A DNA stretch of 64,000 nucleotides from the NCBI GenBank assembly GCA_037176705.1, contig CM073885.1:215710290-215774289 (forward strand), in the 5' to 3' direction. This document shows, piece by piece, positions 9,996 to 20,860 of the stretch. The stretch's first letter is position 1; every line of letters begins with the position of its first letter. Below the pieces are notes generated by a model, which saw only the letters and a list, made by a program, of their open reading frames with translations, searched no databases and was not told where the DNA came from. Made by a program: the position numbers and the translations under genes. Source of the stretch: Molossus alvarezi. Taxonomy: Eukaryota; Chordata; Mammalia; Chiroptera; Molossidae.

Positions 9996-10477
9996 AGGAG
10001 ATAAATTATTCTAATCTAAAGCTCCGTGAGGCTGCAAGCTCTCTACCACTCTTAAGTTTTGCGCTATTCTCCAGTGTTGTTCACAGAAGTGCGATGAGTA
10101 ATCTTTTTGGCCACAGCCCTTGTTGGCACGAGCTACTTGAAATCCTTGTGTGCCCCTTCCATTCAGGGCTGGGAAGGCAGTCTTAGGGTTCCATGAGGAG
10201 TGTTGGCCCCCTCGTCCTCTTTCATAGGGTCTTGAGCTGTACCTCAAGGGCCACAGTCTACCCCTTGGGCTGGTGTCTTCCCTCAACCCTTGAAGGGTCA
10301 CCAGTTCTCCTTGCACACCCTAGACATCATCAGTAAGTCACTCTCCTGACTGAGCAGTGGTGCTAGAACTTCCCTAAGAACGCTGTCTATAGATCGGCTG
10401 TCCCTTTGTTCAGAGACCCCTTGGGGGAAAACAAAGATGTTCTCTCCTCTTTGGAGCTTGTTTCTTGTTGGACTTTA
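9996..10477. other. Non-coding interval, no feature seen
   Basis: Unique-looking sequence. A 101-codon minus-strand frame (10011-10316) has no recognisable domain. The last 15 bases (10463-10477, tcttgttggacttta) form the left target duplication of the next SINE. Confidence 0.45.
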
Positions 10478-10742
10478 TCTATTTTTATTTTATTTTATTT
10501 TTATCTTCCTCGAGGGCATTGTTTGCATTTATCTTCAGATAGAGGAGGAGACAGGGGTGAAGAGAGAGAGAGAGAAGAAACATCAATGTGAGAGAGACAC
10601 ATCGACTGGTTGCCACCCACATGACCCCAACTGAGACGGGGGACAAACTGCAACCGAGGTTTGTGCCCTTAGCGAGAACCGAACCTGGGTCTCTCTGGAC
10701 CGCGGGCTGACGCTCTAACCATGGAGCCAAACCAGCCAGGGA
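10478..10742 (-). repeat. Ves SINE
   Basis: A reversed copy with an A-rich tail made of TTTTA units at the left, a short GA tract, and the head atggagccaaaccagccagg at the right. The duplication TCTTGTTGGACTTTA at 10463-10477 and TCTTGTTGGGCTTTA at 10743-10757 differs at one base. Confidence 0.94.
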
Positions 10743-10757
10743 TCTTGTTGGGCTTTA

Positions 10758-11511
10758 GAGAAGCAGCAGCAGGACGTTGTGCCCAGACTGCAACTAGAAC
10801 CTCACCTCATCCTTCTCATCTTTTTAGTATTTTGTTCCCCGAGGAAACAAATGCACCCCATCTACCCTCCAGTTTACTCTCATTAAGCACAGGATTAATT
10901 GAATTTAGCTCCAAGGTCAAAGAGTGTGAGAAATCCTGGCTAGGATTCTGGCCTCCGGCCTGTGCAGAGGGCATGGGGGTCCTGGGTAGGGAACTGGATG
11001 AGGGAAGGAGCAGACTGCATGTCTTCTTAGTGACCTCTATTGGACTTCCGTCTGCCTAGGGCTTTAAAAAATGTTGCTTCAGTTTTGTGTATATGATTGG
11101 GTTGATCTGACTTCAATGCAGAAGGAATGGACAAATGTGTCCAAGGAAATTGTGGGGAATGACCTTTAAAGCAGCCTGGTTGAGAGGAAGGTCAGAACCC
11201 AGGATTTTTATGCTGTGAAGCTGGACTAGGTTTATTTCTTTCATTCACTATCCTTTTATTTCTGTTGGACTTTTTCTATTAAAGTTTTAAAACAATCAAC
11301 TATAGAATTCTTTGCTTTATTCAATCTCTTTTACCTGAATGTCCTGGGTTTCACCAGGTTCTGAGTACAAACATTAGCATTTAATACTATGTTTTGTTAG
11401 CTTCCAGCACCCACCTACTGACACAGAGAACCCGATTCGTGGCCAAGTTTCTTCCACTGTGTGTTTCTGGAAGTTCTCAAGGGTTTTTATTTCTTTTTTG
11501 TTTGTTTGTTT
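10758..11511. other. Non-coding interval, no gene seen
   Basis: No repeat recognised. AT-rich from 11200 onwards. The 112-codon frame starting inside the SINE at 10721 and leaving it is a chance continuation. Confidence 0.45.
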
Positions 11512-11732
11512 TTTCCTCACTTGAGGATATTTTTCCATTTATCTTCAGACAGAGTGAGAGGGAGGAAGAGAGGAGAGAGAGGGGAACATGGACATGAGAG
11601 GGGCACATCGACTGGTTCCCTCCCACATGACCCCAGCCAGAGTCAGGGACAAACTGCAACCAAGGTAGGCATTCCCGACCGGCAATGAACCTGCGGGCCA
11701 ACTCTAACCGCTGAGCCACACCGGCCAGGGCC
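11512..11732 (-). repeat. Ves SINE, diverged
   Basis: A reversed copy with tail tcctcacttgaggatattt at the left and head ctgagccacaccggccaggg at the right. It is shorter than other copies because of a deletion in the B-box-side half (gaacctgcgggccaactcta). No confident duplication. Confidence 0.92.
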
Positions 11733-12775
11733 CCAGGAGTTTTACATGTGGACGCCTCAGGTTTCCTAGTGGAAGTCTGCTAACGAGTCGCTTGAGGAAA
11801 GCTTGCCACTGCCTCCTTGGCTGTCAGCTTTCCACGAAACCACAGCTCACCTGCCAGTCTGGTGGGTGGGGGGACCCACTGCTGGGTGGCTTTGCTCCAC
11901 AACTCTAGGGTGTTGCTATGCTTCAGTGATGAAACCAGAGAACACCCTTCTCTCCAGCTCTGCAAAGAACTTGGGCTCTCAGGCTTCAAAGCAGCCCTCG
12001 TTCTCAGAATTTCAGTCTTTCCTGAACACAGTGCCTTCAGCTCTGGTCCCCCCGCCCTCCCCACTGGGCTCGAGACCTGTTCCTAAGTCCAAGAGGAACC
12101 ACAAGATGTCCCTCCTCTATGCTCAGCTCTCCTCTCCTCCTCCGTGTCTCCCTTTCTCCGGAACACCCTTGCACCAACATTTCTGCCCTCTCTTTTATTC
12201 AGAAACAGTTCCTAGATGTTTTTGTCCATAAACATATGTGCTCAGATGGTAGCCGACCCAGTTTCATACCCAGAGAACCTCAGAATCCCAATCTAGACAG
12301 CTAGGATGCTCTGATCATCTACTTCTTCAAACTGGTGAGTCGCCCAGGGTCTGTGCTCACAAGACTTCTAGTTCTAGAAACGTGTGAAGGTTACTTAAGG
12401 AACATATTAGTCTCTTTGTGCCTCCAGACACCAATCAGTTGCTAGAGGAAGTCCATGTTTATGTTTCTAGTGCTTTTTATCTCTGTAATGTGCATTTCAA
12501 CAGTGCCTGGATTTAAAGGATGGAGAGAGCCAGAGTGTCTGTAGATTCTTATCTTGCCCTCTTTTCATAAATAAAGGAAGCCCTTCAGCATCCTTAGAAG
12601 CAAGCTTGCTACCTCAGCATTTATAAAGTTGCCTTTTGTCTGCAGACAAACTCTAGTGGGGTCAGAGAGTAACAGGTAAAGTCATAACCTGGCCAGGAAA
12701 ACCTGCCAGTTTGGCTTCAACTTAATGTCATTTGATTATCATTTCTAATTGTGAAGTAAAAAAAAAAAAAAATTA
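11733..12775. other. Non-coding interval, ORF-rich but unexplained
   Basis: GC-moderate sequence with overlapping frames of 142 and 89 codons (plus, 11803-12231 and 11817-12086) and 94 codons (minus, 11780-12064). None shows a known motif, and the frames are rich in Ser, Pro and Leu, as chance reading of C-rich DNA gives. It ends in an A15 run near 12758-12772. Confidence 0.4.
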
Positions 12776-13026
12776 GCTCCAGCCAGTTTGGCTCAGCGGT
12801 TAGAGCGTCAGCCCATGGACCAATGAATCGCAGGTTGGATTCCGGTCAGCGGCACGTACCTTGGTTGTGCCCGGCCCTGGTTGGGTTGTACAGGAGACAA
12901 CCAGTTGATGTGTCTCTATCACATCGACGTTTCTCTCTCTCTCTCTCTCTCTCTCCCTTCCTCCCACTCTATTTAATGATAAATAGAAACATATTCTCAG
13001 GTGAGGAATAAAAAAGAAAAAAAAAA
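12776..13026 (+). repeat. Ves SINE
   Basis: A forward copy: gccagtttggctcagcggtt A box, changed anticodon-side region (ccatggaccaatgaatcgc), B-box-like ggttggattccgg, CT tract of about 25 bp, then ctcaggtgagg and an A-rich tail. Intermediate in divergence. Confidence 0.93.
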
Positions 13027-13594
13027 GATTTTAGATGAAGGAATAGATGTGATTCCAGGAATAAAAGAAAACTGAAATTAGATTGATTTTATGAAAATTA
13101 GTTCATATGCTCTTGGAAGATAATATTGATCGATTCAGGGGAGATTATGTTGGCATTAGTACAACACAATGAAAAGACCTGGATCTTAGGTTTGGGGCAG
13201 TGTCTGAATTTCAGCATCTGTTTTCTTGTTTGACAAATATTCCCAATAGCAGTTAGGCCCAGGATACAGTGTTTTGAGCACTAACTTTGAACCTGCCGGA
13301 ATCGCACGAACATGGACCCCTTGCCTGAGAGTGGAGAAGAGGAGAAAACAGAGGGGTGCAGAAAAAAAGACCATTTTTGCTTTTCGTATGGTCCATGGGA
13401 GGACAGAAGGGGGAAGATTGGAAAAATGTTGCAATTTTTGGAAAGGGAAGACGAGAGCAGACAGATGCAGTTCGGGGAAAGTTAGTTGTGATGTTTCATG
13501 CTCACTAATGAGAGAAGCTGGGCAGCACCTCTCTTTATGAATCCAACAGTGATGACCCCTATGTACTGCTGGCTTCTCCAGGGCATGATGTTGT
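13027..13594. other. Non-coding interval, no feature seen
   Basis: No repeat recognised. Short frames on both strands overlap at 13186-13540, none with known motifs. Confidence 0.4.
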
Positions 13595-13685
13595 CATTTC
13601 TGTCCTCCCAGCACATCCAGACCAGGGGCTGGGACAGAGCAGTTACCAGTAAACACCTGTTGAATGGTGAATAAATGAATGAGTG
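13595..13685 (+). repeat. L2 LINE 3'-end fragment
   Basis: The pattern tcctcccagcacatccagac, a 'gggacagagcag' part and then ctgttgaatggtgaataaatg with TGAATGAG units follows the terminal part of L2. Short and diverged. Confidence 0.55.
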
Positions 13686-14589
13686 GATCCCGGGTGTAAC
13701 TTAACCCCCCGAGAATACAAAGCAATCTCCAGATAAATGTGCGTTGCGTGAATAAATGCGTGAATGCACCACTCATATCTGCTGACTGCGCACCTAGGTT
13801 AATGTGAGGACTGTGAGGTACACAGATAGGTGGGTGCAAGGCCGTGGAAGTGCAAACCAGGTGCAGCAGGGAGAGCGTTCGTATCCTGGCTGCTGCTGCT
13901 GCTCCTAGGGGTGGTTTCAGGACCTTGTTCATATGCTAGAGGAAGTGACCGTGTAAGCATAGTTTGGGGACTTCTACGTAGTAAAGGAATCTTTTTTTGT
14001 GCTTTCATTCTAAAGATTTGTCTTTCAAAAACTAGGGCGATTTGTACAGCTTCTCTTTTGTGTGTGTGTGTGATTTGGAAAGTAGTAGCTGCCCCGGTAA
14101 AATTGGGTGAATTTGTAGATATGCTCAGAGGTGTGTTAAGAAAGTATTAAAAAGTCTGACCTTGAGGCATTTGCCCAACATTTAGACTTTAATGAACTGT
14201 GAACCCACCAGGGTCTCCTTCATACACTGTTTCTATTAGTTACATGAACGACAGAGTCAAGGCAAGTTGGATCAGAACTTCTAGAATCCTCTGTTTTCCT
14301 GTTTAGCTTACCCAAAACACTAACTCCTAGAGAGACTGGGAGAAGAGTGAGTTGAATAGATGGAAGACTGGTGTTTAACAGCTGCAGTCACAGACACGCT
14401 TCGGACCTGGCAGGTGAGAATGCGATGATCTGAACACCTGCATTTTCCATTTAGAAATAAAGAAGAATTTTAACCAGTCCAGGAAACAGCAAAGATAAGC
14501 AGGCGATAGATATAACCCAGGAAATCACTGGAGTATAAATATGCCGTCATGAGGTATGTGTTAGGGGTAAAGGATGAAAATTGTTGAAT
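13686..14589. other. Non-coding interval with a TG repeat
   Basis: A (TG) run of about eight units lies at 14057-14072 and a CTG-rich stretch at 13888-13902. The longest frames are 112 codons (minus, 13594-13932) and 106 codons (plus, 13830-14150). No family resemblance was found, and the second runs through the TG repeat. Confidence 0.4.
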
Positions 14590-16054
14590 TTCTTGGGTTA
14601 TTTCTGGGGGAGGATATTTTTTATGCAAATTGTCATGTTGTTGTATTACAAACTGGCTGACTTTTAAAAGCCATTCAAGACTCAGCCTGGCTGTAGGAAC
14701 TCTTGGTAGCCCTGACTACAATGGAGCCCATTTCTGCACACCAACTATTGCAACACCTGTGCTTAGGCAAGATAAGCCCACAATTCCAAAGAGGAAAGTA
14801 GCTCTGCCCTTAATCCACCAGGTCTGATAGGCCGCTATCATTATGGATTTTATGATGGAATTGCCCCCCTCCCGTGGCCACAGTGAAGGTTGTTACCCTC
14901 ACCAAAATGTTAGAACACAGAGCACATAGCAGTCAGTCATACTAAGTTCATTAAGGAATTTCTTGCCTCCACAATTAATGTAAAATCTGACGTCTGATTC
15001 CAGGTATCTGTTTATATTATGAATCTACTGGACAAAATTCAAGATCCTGCTGGTCCAAAACCATCTGCTTTCTGGCCTCTGGCCTCACACTAGTGGTCCA
15101 TTGAAATGTACTGTGACCCCTTTGACATGGAAGCTGACATGGTAACACTGCTAAATTGGTGTATGATACATATAGTAATTTACCACACCTCCATGCGGAA
15201 AACCCTACAGCTTTTCTCCCTATTTTGTTATTGCTCCTCCAAATACTTCCACAACCCCAACATTTGGCAGGTACCTGGAAAAGCTACCAGTTGCTTAAGA
15301 AGATCTGCAAGACACCCTTTTCCAAGTTGAGAAGCAACTCAGTGCTAATTCTTATAGGTTCAAACATCAGGAAAACAATCTGAACGGAAGATCAGTGCAA
15401 ATACAGAACCTGCCCCAGACAAAATCTGGAAGTCACTCCTTGGAACTATTTAAAGTCAAGAAAAATAATGGCATTAAATTCCATTATCCTGTGCCTGTGG
15501 ACCCTGGTTTTCATTGCTCCTTATCACATCTGACTCTCAGAAACTCTTCTCCCAACCTCACATTCTCGATCAAGCCCTCCAAGCCTAAAGTAGACAGAGT
15601 ACATGGGAGCAGACTTTGCCACCACAGAGAACAACAATGTCTTCCAACACCTGACTATAAGGATTGGGTGACAGACCACCATCATCTCAGTAATTTCTCA
15701 GTCATGCCAATGTGTGCCATCTGGCAAATCCAGGGTAGTCTCAAGAGCCACTGCTCAGGGAAGGGTCATAGAAGAAGGGCGTGTACCAACCATCATCCCA
15801 ACCAGCTTTTTTAAATGGCCAACTATGAACAAAGCTGCAGAGGCTAGCTGGCAGCGTTCAGGACTTCCACTGGCACCTTCCTCTTTGATTCTGACCACTT
15901 GCCTTCACTCTGTCTCCAAAACCTGCCCCACATCTGATTTTGACACCACCTGCACCCCTTTCCAGATGTGTCATGCTTTCTACCTGTCCCACCAGGATTT
16001 TGGACTTATCTTCTTCTGTAAGTCTTCTGGCTTTAGCTCACCAACCCCGCTGGT
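14590..16054 (+). other. Unexplained ORF-rich block
   Basis: About 1.4 kb of C- and A-rich plus strand unlike its AT-rich surroundings. It contains consecutive plus-strand frames of 65, 75, 139 and 127 codons (14630-14827, 15156-15383, 15395-15814, 15714-16097) in different phases. No single frame spans it. I recognise no domain, and the translated text has no motif I can defend. A decayed retroviral internal region, a processed pseudogene or chance are all possible. It abuts a MaLR-type LTR on its right. Confidence 0.3.
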
Positions 16055-16409
16055 CTTATATTTGGGCTGCTGTAATACCATAGACTGGGTGGCTTAAAAC
16101 AACAACATTTATTTCACAAAGTTTTGGAAGCTGGGTAGTCCAAGATCAAGGCCTTGGCAAATTTGGTGTCTGGTGAAGGACCACTTTCTACTTTATTGCC
16201 AGTGGTCTATTTGCTATGTCGTCACATGGCAGCAAGAGGGCAAGAGTTCTCAGGAGTCGCTTTTGTAAGGCCATAAATCCCACCCATACGTGCTCCACCT
16301 TCGTGGCCCAATTACCTCCCCAAAGGCTCCACCTCCAAATACCATCAAATTGGGTGTTAGAATTTCAACTTATGAATTTGGAGGGGGGGCCTAAACATTA
16401 AGTCCATTG
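16055..16409 (-). mobile_element. MaLR-type LTR (MLT1-like)
   Basis: In reverse it shows the terminal part of a MaLR LTR: gctgctgtaataccatagac, tgggtggcttaaaacaacaa, catttatttcacaaagtttt, then tccaccttcgtggccc and tatgaatttggaggggggg at the U3 end. It is a solo remnant of an ancient ERVL-MaLR element. Confidence 0.75.
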
Positions 16410-16932
16410 TACTACTTGCCTGCCTGTACCTGCACATACGTGCGCAGGTATACACATATATTCACATGCATACACACAGATACAGGCCAATAGAAGTATA
16501 ATACTTCTACTGATAAATCAGGAGTAGTAGTCAGGGGCCAGATGACTAATGCCCTCCTAAGTAGTTTGGATTTCATCCTTCAGACTGTGAGAATTCACTG
16601 AAGAATTTTAAGCAGGAGAGCAATGTGATGTGCATTTTAGAAAGATCTCCCTTTCTAAGTGCGATATAGAAGATGATTTAGAGCTCATCAGCACTAGGAG
16701 CAGATGCTGCTATATTAGCCCAAGCCTCTCTTTATTACCTGACTCTTAGCTCTTTGATTTACAAGACACTGTCTACCTCTGTGTTCTTCTTGCCATATAC
16801 TGGTTGCTCAATCAACATTTTAAAAACTAAGGCAAGAAAGCAAGCTGGATTCGTACAATGGATATAAATAAGATGTCCAGAACTGTTATTGAAGAGGGAC
16901 GAAGAGGAGGACCAAGAAAAAGGGCAGGGATG
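16410..16932. other. Non-coding interval with an ancient repeat
   Basis: It starts with an alternating CA/TA-rich stretch (16429-16486). A perfect 9-bp inverted repeat with a one-base centre, TAGAAGTATAATACTTCTA, lies at 16491-16509. From 16525 to about 16680 the text (ggggccagatgac, ttggatttcatcc, ttaagcaggagagcaatgtg) belongs to an ancient family also seen at 49100, 50105 and 59400. I cannot name that family. Confidence 0.5.
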
Positions 16933-17170
16933 TCCTGGCCAGCTTGGCTTAGTGGTTAGAGTGTTGGCCCTCTGACCGAAGGGTCAAGGTTTTGATTCCC
17001 AGTTGAGGGAATGTACCTGGATTGCAGGTTCAATCCCCACCCCTGGTCGGGGTCATTTGGGAGGCAATCAATTGATGTGTCTCTCTCATATCAATGTTTC
17101 TCTCTCTCTGTCCCTTCCTCCAATTCTGTCTAAATATCAATAGAACAATATCCTCCACTGAGGATTAACA
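16933..17170 (+). repeat. Ves SINE, diverged
   Basis: A forward copy: tcctggccagcttggcttag head, B-box region ggttttgattccc, short CT tract and a decayed A-rich tail. The flanks agaaaaagggcaggg (from 16915) and agaaagaaagggctggg (from 17175) look like a target duplication with an inserted base. Confidence 0.92.
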
Positions 17171-17491
17171 AAAACAGAAAGAAAGGGCTGGGGGAGGGGA
17201 TAACAAGGAGCTGGGCTTTTAATTGGGACACAGAGAGATGGGATAAAACATAAAGCTTCTTGGGAAAAGTAAATACAAGCTGGAGTAGGCACACCTGACA
17301 CAAAAAGAGTGAGAGAGACAGATAGTACAGAGTATGTGGCTGAAGAGAAGAGGCACTCGATGTAAGTTTAGTTCCAACAAGCAAGCTGAACACGAAGGGG
17401 AATCCCGCTGTTCAGGAAGCAGGACAGGAGAGCTGTACCAAGGTGAGATTTCTCTTGCATGGAGCCTGAGTTGGAAGATGTAGTTCATGAA

Positions 17492-17713
17492 GCCCTGGCC
17501 AGTTTGGCTCAGCGGTTAGAGCGTCGGCCTGCGGTCCGGAGAGACCCGGGTTCAGTTCCCGCTAAGGGCACATACTTCGGTTGCAGTTTGTCCCCGGCCC
17601 TGGTTGGTCGTGCAGGTGGCAGCCACTTGGTGTATCCCTTCACATCGATGTTTCTCTCTCTCTCTCCCCACCACTCTATCTGTACAAAAAATGGAAAAAT
17701 ATCCTCGGGTGAG
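17492..17713 (+). repeat. Tail-less Ves SINE with perfect TSD
   Basis: A young copy with intact A box and B box (gggttcagttccc). It ends at the unit's normal last bases, ctcgggtgag, with no A tail at all. A perfect 15-bp duplication, GATGTAGTTCATGAA, lies at 17477-17491 and 17714-17728. Every close relative here carries an A-rich tail (A14 at 3905-4148), so this copy either integrated without one or lost it exactly to the boundary. Confidence 0.94.
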
Positions 17714-17728
17714 GATGTAGTTCATGAA

Positions 17729-18872
17729 AAACGAGATTTGTGAATGCATGTCTTCCTCAAAGGTACATAAAGTGGAAAAATTAGTTAAGGGCATGCACCT
17801 TTCTGCATTGTAGGGATGAACTTTTGGGGTAAGAATTTAATTTACACCTTGAGAAAAAATGGTGACACCCAAAGCAACCAATATCTGATATATGAAGCCA
17901 GCTACTTAGAATAAATTGGCCAGAATGTGGAATTGAAGCACAACATTCGAGTGGAATTTGTTACATAGACATAAAATGAGAAAGTTGATGAATGGGACCC
18001 ACGAGAGTTCTATGCTATAACAAATAAATAGATGTGATCGTGAAGTCAATAAAAAACTTTGAAACTTGAGCTAAGGCAAAGCTGATTTTTTTTTTTTCCT
18101 AAGAAGCTAGGGAAAGTTGGCAGGTAAAAATTGGAAGAGACTAGAATTCTTATAATAACAATGAAGATAAGGGATAATCAGCTTATGAAATAAAAATAGA
18201 CAATCCAGGTGACAATGAGGAAGAACTGTGCAGCTGGAAAATTTTATTGTGGGACTATCTCATTGGCAAGAAGCGTGGTTAAAAATTGGAAAAGTGAAAG
18301 CAAAGCTAAGGCCCCAAACATGAAGAAACAAAATATTTATCTGACGTGGTAGCTCAGGACCAGAATCACTTAATCGAGTTTTGAAGAATGTAAGTGATCT
18401 AGGGCTTATGGATTCATTTTTGTGTTATACAAAGCTCTTAGAGGACTGTATGGGAAAACCTTTGGCAAATAGGATGAATAAGAAATAATAATAAAAAAAA
18501 GAACATCAAAGACTAAGAAAGATATTAGAAACTGGAGGCCACAGCCATCGCTGGAAATTTATTACAGTAGACTTGACCTATAGGGCTCCCTGCAGTGATT
18601 GGTGGGCTAACCAAGAGCATGTTACAAGGTGTTGTAATATAGCATATGTGGTAGGAAAAATAGGAACTGGAGGAAAATCAAAACATTTCAAAGGAAAAGG
18701 TAAATAGAATGTATGCTATATTTGAATTAATATGCATTTTTTTGATCCAACAAATTATGATTATTTTCCTTTAAGATCATGCAAAAATGTTACAATGCTA
18801 ATAAGATGTGTTGAAAGCTTTTTAAGTTACCCTCAGGTTTCTGTGGCCAACCCATGGGACTATTTTTATTTA
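17729..18872. other. Non-coding interval, purine-rich
   Basis: The plus strand is A- and G-rich over about 17820-18700 (for example agaaacaaaatatttatc). No gene or named repeat was found. A T12 run lies near 18089-18100. A decayed internal part of an old ERV is possible but not shown. The last 16 bases, gggactatttttattt, are the left duplication of the next SINE. Confidence 0.4.
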
Positions 18873-19078
18873 AAAATATTTTTTTAAATATGTGTTTACT
18901 GATTTTTTTAGAGATAGAGAAACATCGATATGAGAGAGAAACATCTATGGGCTGCCTCCTGCACGCCCCCTACTGGGGATCGAGCCCGCAAGCAGGGCAT
19001 GTGCCCTGACTGGGAATCACACCAGGACCTCTCAGCCCATGGGATGATGCTCAGTCCACAGAACCACACTGGCTGGGC
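18873..19078 (-). repeat. Ves SINE, second subtype
   Basis: A reversed copy with a short GA part, gcacgccccctactggggat, and head agaaccacactggctgggct. The duplication is imperfect (gggactatttttattt at 18857; ggtactatttttaaaa at 19082). Confidence 0.92.
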
Positions 19079-19195
19079 TATGGTACTATTTTTAAAACCA
19101 CTGATGGGAAATGGTAGGAAATGAAAGCGTGAGGACAATGAAAAATGGTAGCCAGTACATGGATTTATTCCAGGCATGGTCTGTTGATAATCTCT

Positions 19196-19572
19196 CCATT
19201 AGTGGGGTTTCCCCAGGGAAGCAGAATAATTAGGAGACATATATCAAGAAATTTATTTCAAGGAACTGGTCACGCAACCATGGGGCTTACTAGGCAAGCC
19301 CAGAATCCACAGGGCAAGGAAAGGAAGGTTAGAACTCTCAGGGAGGGGCTGAAGCTGCTGACCACGGCTGGAGTTCCTTCTGAGAAGCCTTTGTTCTGCT
19401 CTTAACGCCTTTCCTCTGATGGACTCAGGCCCACCCAAGTTATCTAGGATGGTCTTCCTTAATGTCAACTGACTATGTACTCTAATCACATCTACAGAAT
19501 ACCTTCACACTAATAGCTAAATTAGTGTCTGATTGAGTGACTGGGATTGCAGCCTAGCCAAGACACTATCCA
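19196..19572 (-). mobile_element. Ancient LTR-like repeat
   Basis: In reverse it matches the same family as 22543-22961, with ccagggaagcagaataatta and caagaaatttatttcaagga at its 3' end. The U3 side has atgtcaactgactatgta, then ctagccaagacac. An old LTR of ERVL/MaLR character is my best reading; I do not assign a name. Confidence 0.5.
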
Positions 19573-20499
19573 ACACTCTGAAGAAAATTTGGTAAGAATG
19601 AGGTGTTAAATGAAAAGGGCTCTATTTGTAGGAACTCAGCCAAGGAGCCTGCCGGTTACTTATTCTGATGATAAAAGAAGGGGAGAATGCATTTAAAATA
19701 TACGGCTAAAATCTGAGAAATGCTGGATGGAGCCAAGTCATTAATTCACTCAATCACTTGCTCATTCATCAAACATTTGTTTTTAGCTACTGAATGGGGC
19801 ATCGCGGTTACCAGATACAGTTATTTTCAATAAGTGTACCACACCAGCCTGGGAGGAGAGGTACAAAAGCAAGAAGACATTTACAAACTGTGTGTGTTTT
19901 AGGATACAGCATGATGGATGTGAGTATGTATGCCATGTGAACATCGAGGGAGAGCAATCAGGCTGGTAGACACATTGAGATGAGCTTACATTAAAGGTGC
20001 AGAAATGGGTGATAGGCCAATGAGGATTCTAGGCATATATGTAAAGAGGATGAATAAAGGAAATGGAAGTAAAAATAGAGGAATTTAAAAAGTTAGCAGG
20101 CATGGGAGGGTAACATTTCTTATGCTGATTTTCCTCTTACGCATTCATGATGTGTGGGTCTCCCCAGGAGTATGTGTGATCCCACCAACAGTGAAGAGAT
20201 CTTTTTATGGCCTGTGGGAAAGTAGCACAATCTCAGAAGGCAGCTGTGCATCTGCTAGGCTGGAGGGAAAAGAACATGCTGTACAGAATTTTTTCACACT
20301 TCAAGGTTACTGAATTTCAACTTTAAGAAACCAGAAGATAAGAATGATGGTTGAGTGTCTGGGTAGCTGAAATACCAGATGCCCAAGCCGGCTCAGAGTC
20401 TCCACTGGAAATCATTTTTATAGTGAATGTATCTGTCCCCAAAGGCAGCAGGTAATTGTCCTCTTTTTACCCCTGCCTTCCAAAATAGATCCCTACTGT
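19573..20499. other. Non-coding interval with ancient repeat remnants
   Basis: At 19745-20080 traces of the ancient family seen at 48700 and 58975 are visible (attcatcaaacatttgttt, then a purine-rich part). The rest is unassigned and no gene is visible. Confidence 0.4.
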
Positions 20500-20860
20500 A
20501 TTAACTTGGAATCCTGTTAGCAAGTAACAAGAGTCCACTGAAACAGGCTGAACAAAAAATGACTACTGGTAAGGATGCAGGAATAGATTAATGGAACCAA
20601 GGTGGAGGAAGGTAGCCTGGTCTCAGAAAGGGGCTGGGCCTTTGGTTTTCACCCTGTCTCTCCTTCTGTCTTTCTGCTCATTAGCTTCATTCTCTTTGGT
20701 CTCCAGAGCTAACCACCGTCTCTGCAGCCACACACGGAGGGACTTTCCTGGTTTCAGATCTGATTGCCTGGGTTTGGATCAGGTTGGGACTGAGAGACGG
20801 AGGTCAGAAGTGGGAGGGGTGGGTCGTTGCTAGTTAGATCTCTCCAGGGAGAAAGGAGAG
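20500..20860 (+). repeat. Unnamed ancient repeat family A, copy 1
   Basis: It opens gttagcaagtaacaagagtc and acaggctgaacaaaaaatg, with a C/T-rich tctctccttctgtctttctg further on. The same order recurs at about 29540-29900, 37515-37720, 47285-47560 and 50530-50780. It is mammal-wide in character and clearly old. Family not named. Confidence 0.45.

Noticed and set aside
11803..12231. 142-codon plus-strand frame
   Set aside because: Two other frames cover the same DNA on both strands and no motif is visible.
17492..17565. tRNA gene, because of good A and B boxes
   Set aside because: It is the tRNA-derived head of a Ves SINE. The cloverleaf is not kept and the same head occurs 20 times attached to the SINE body.
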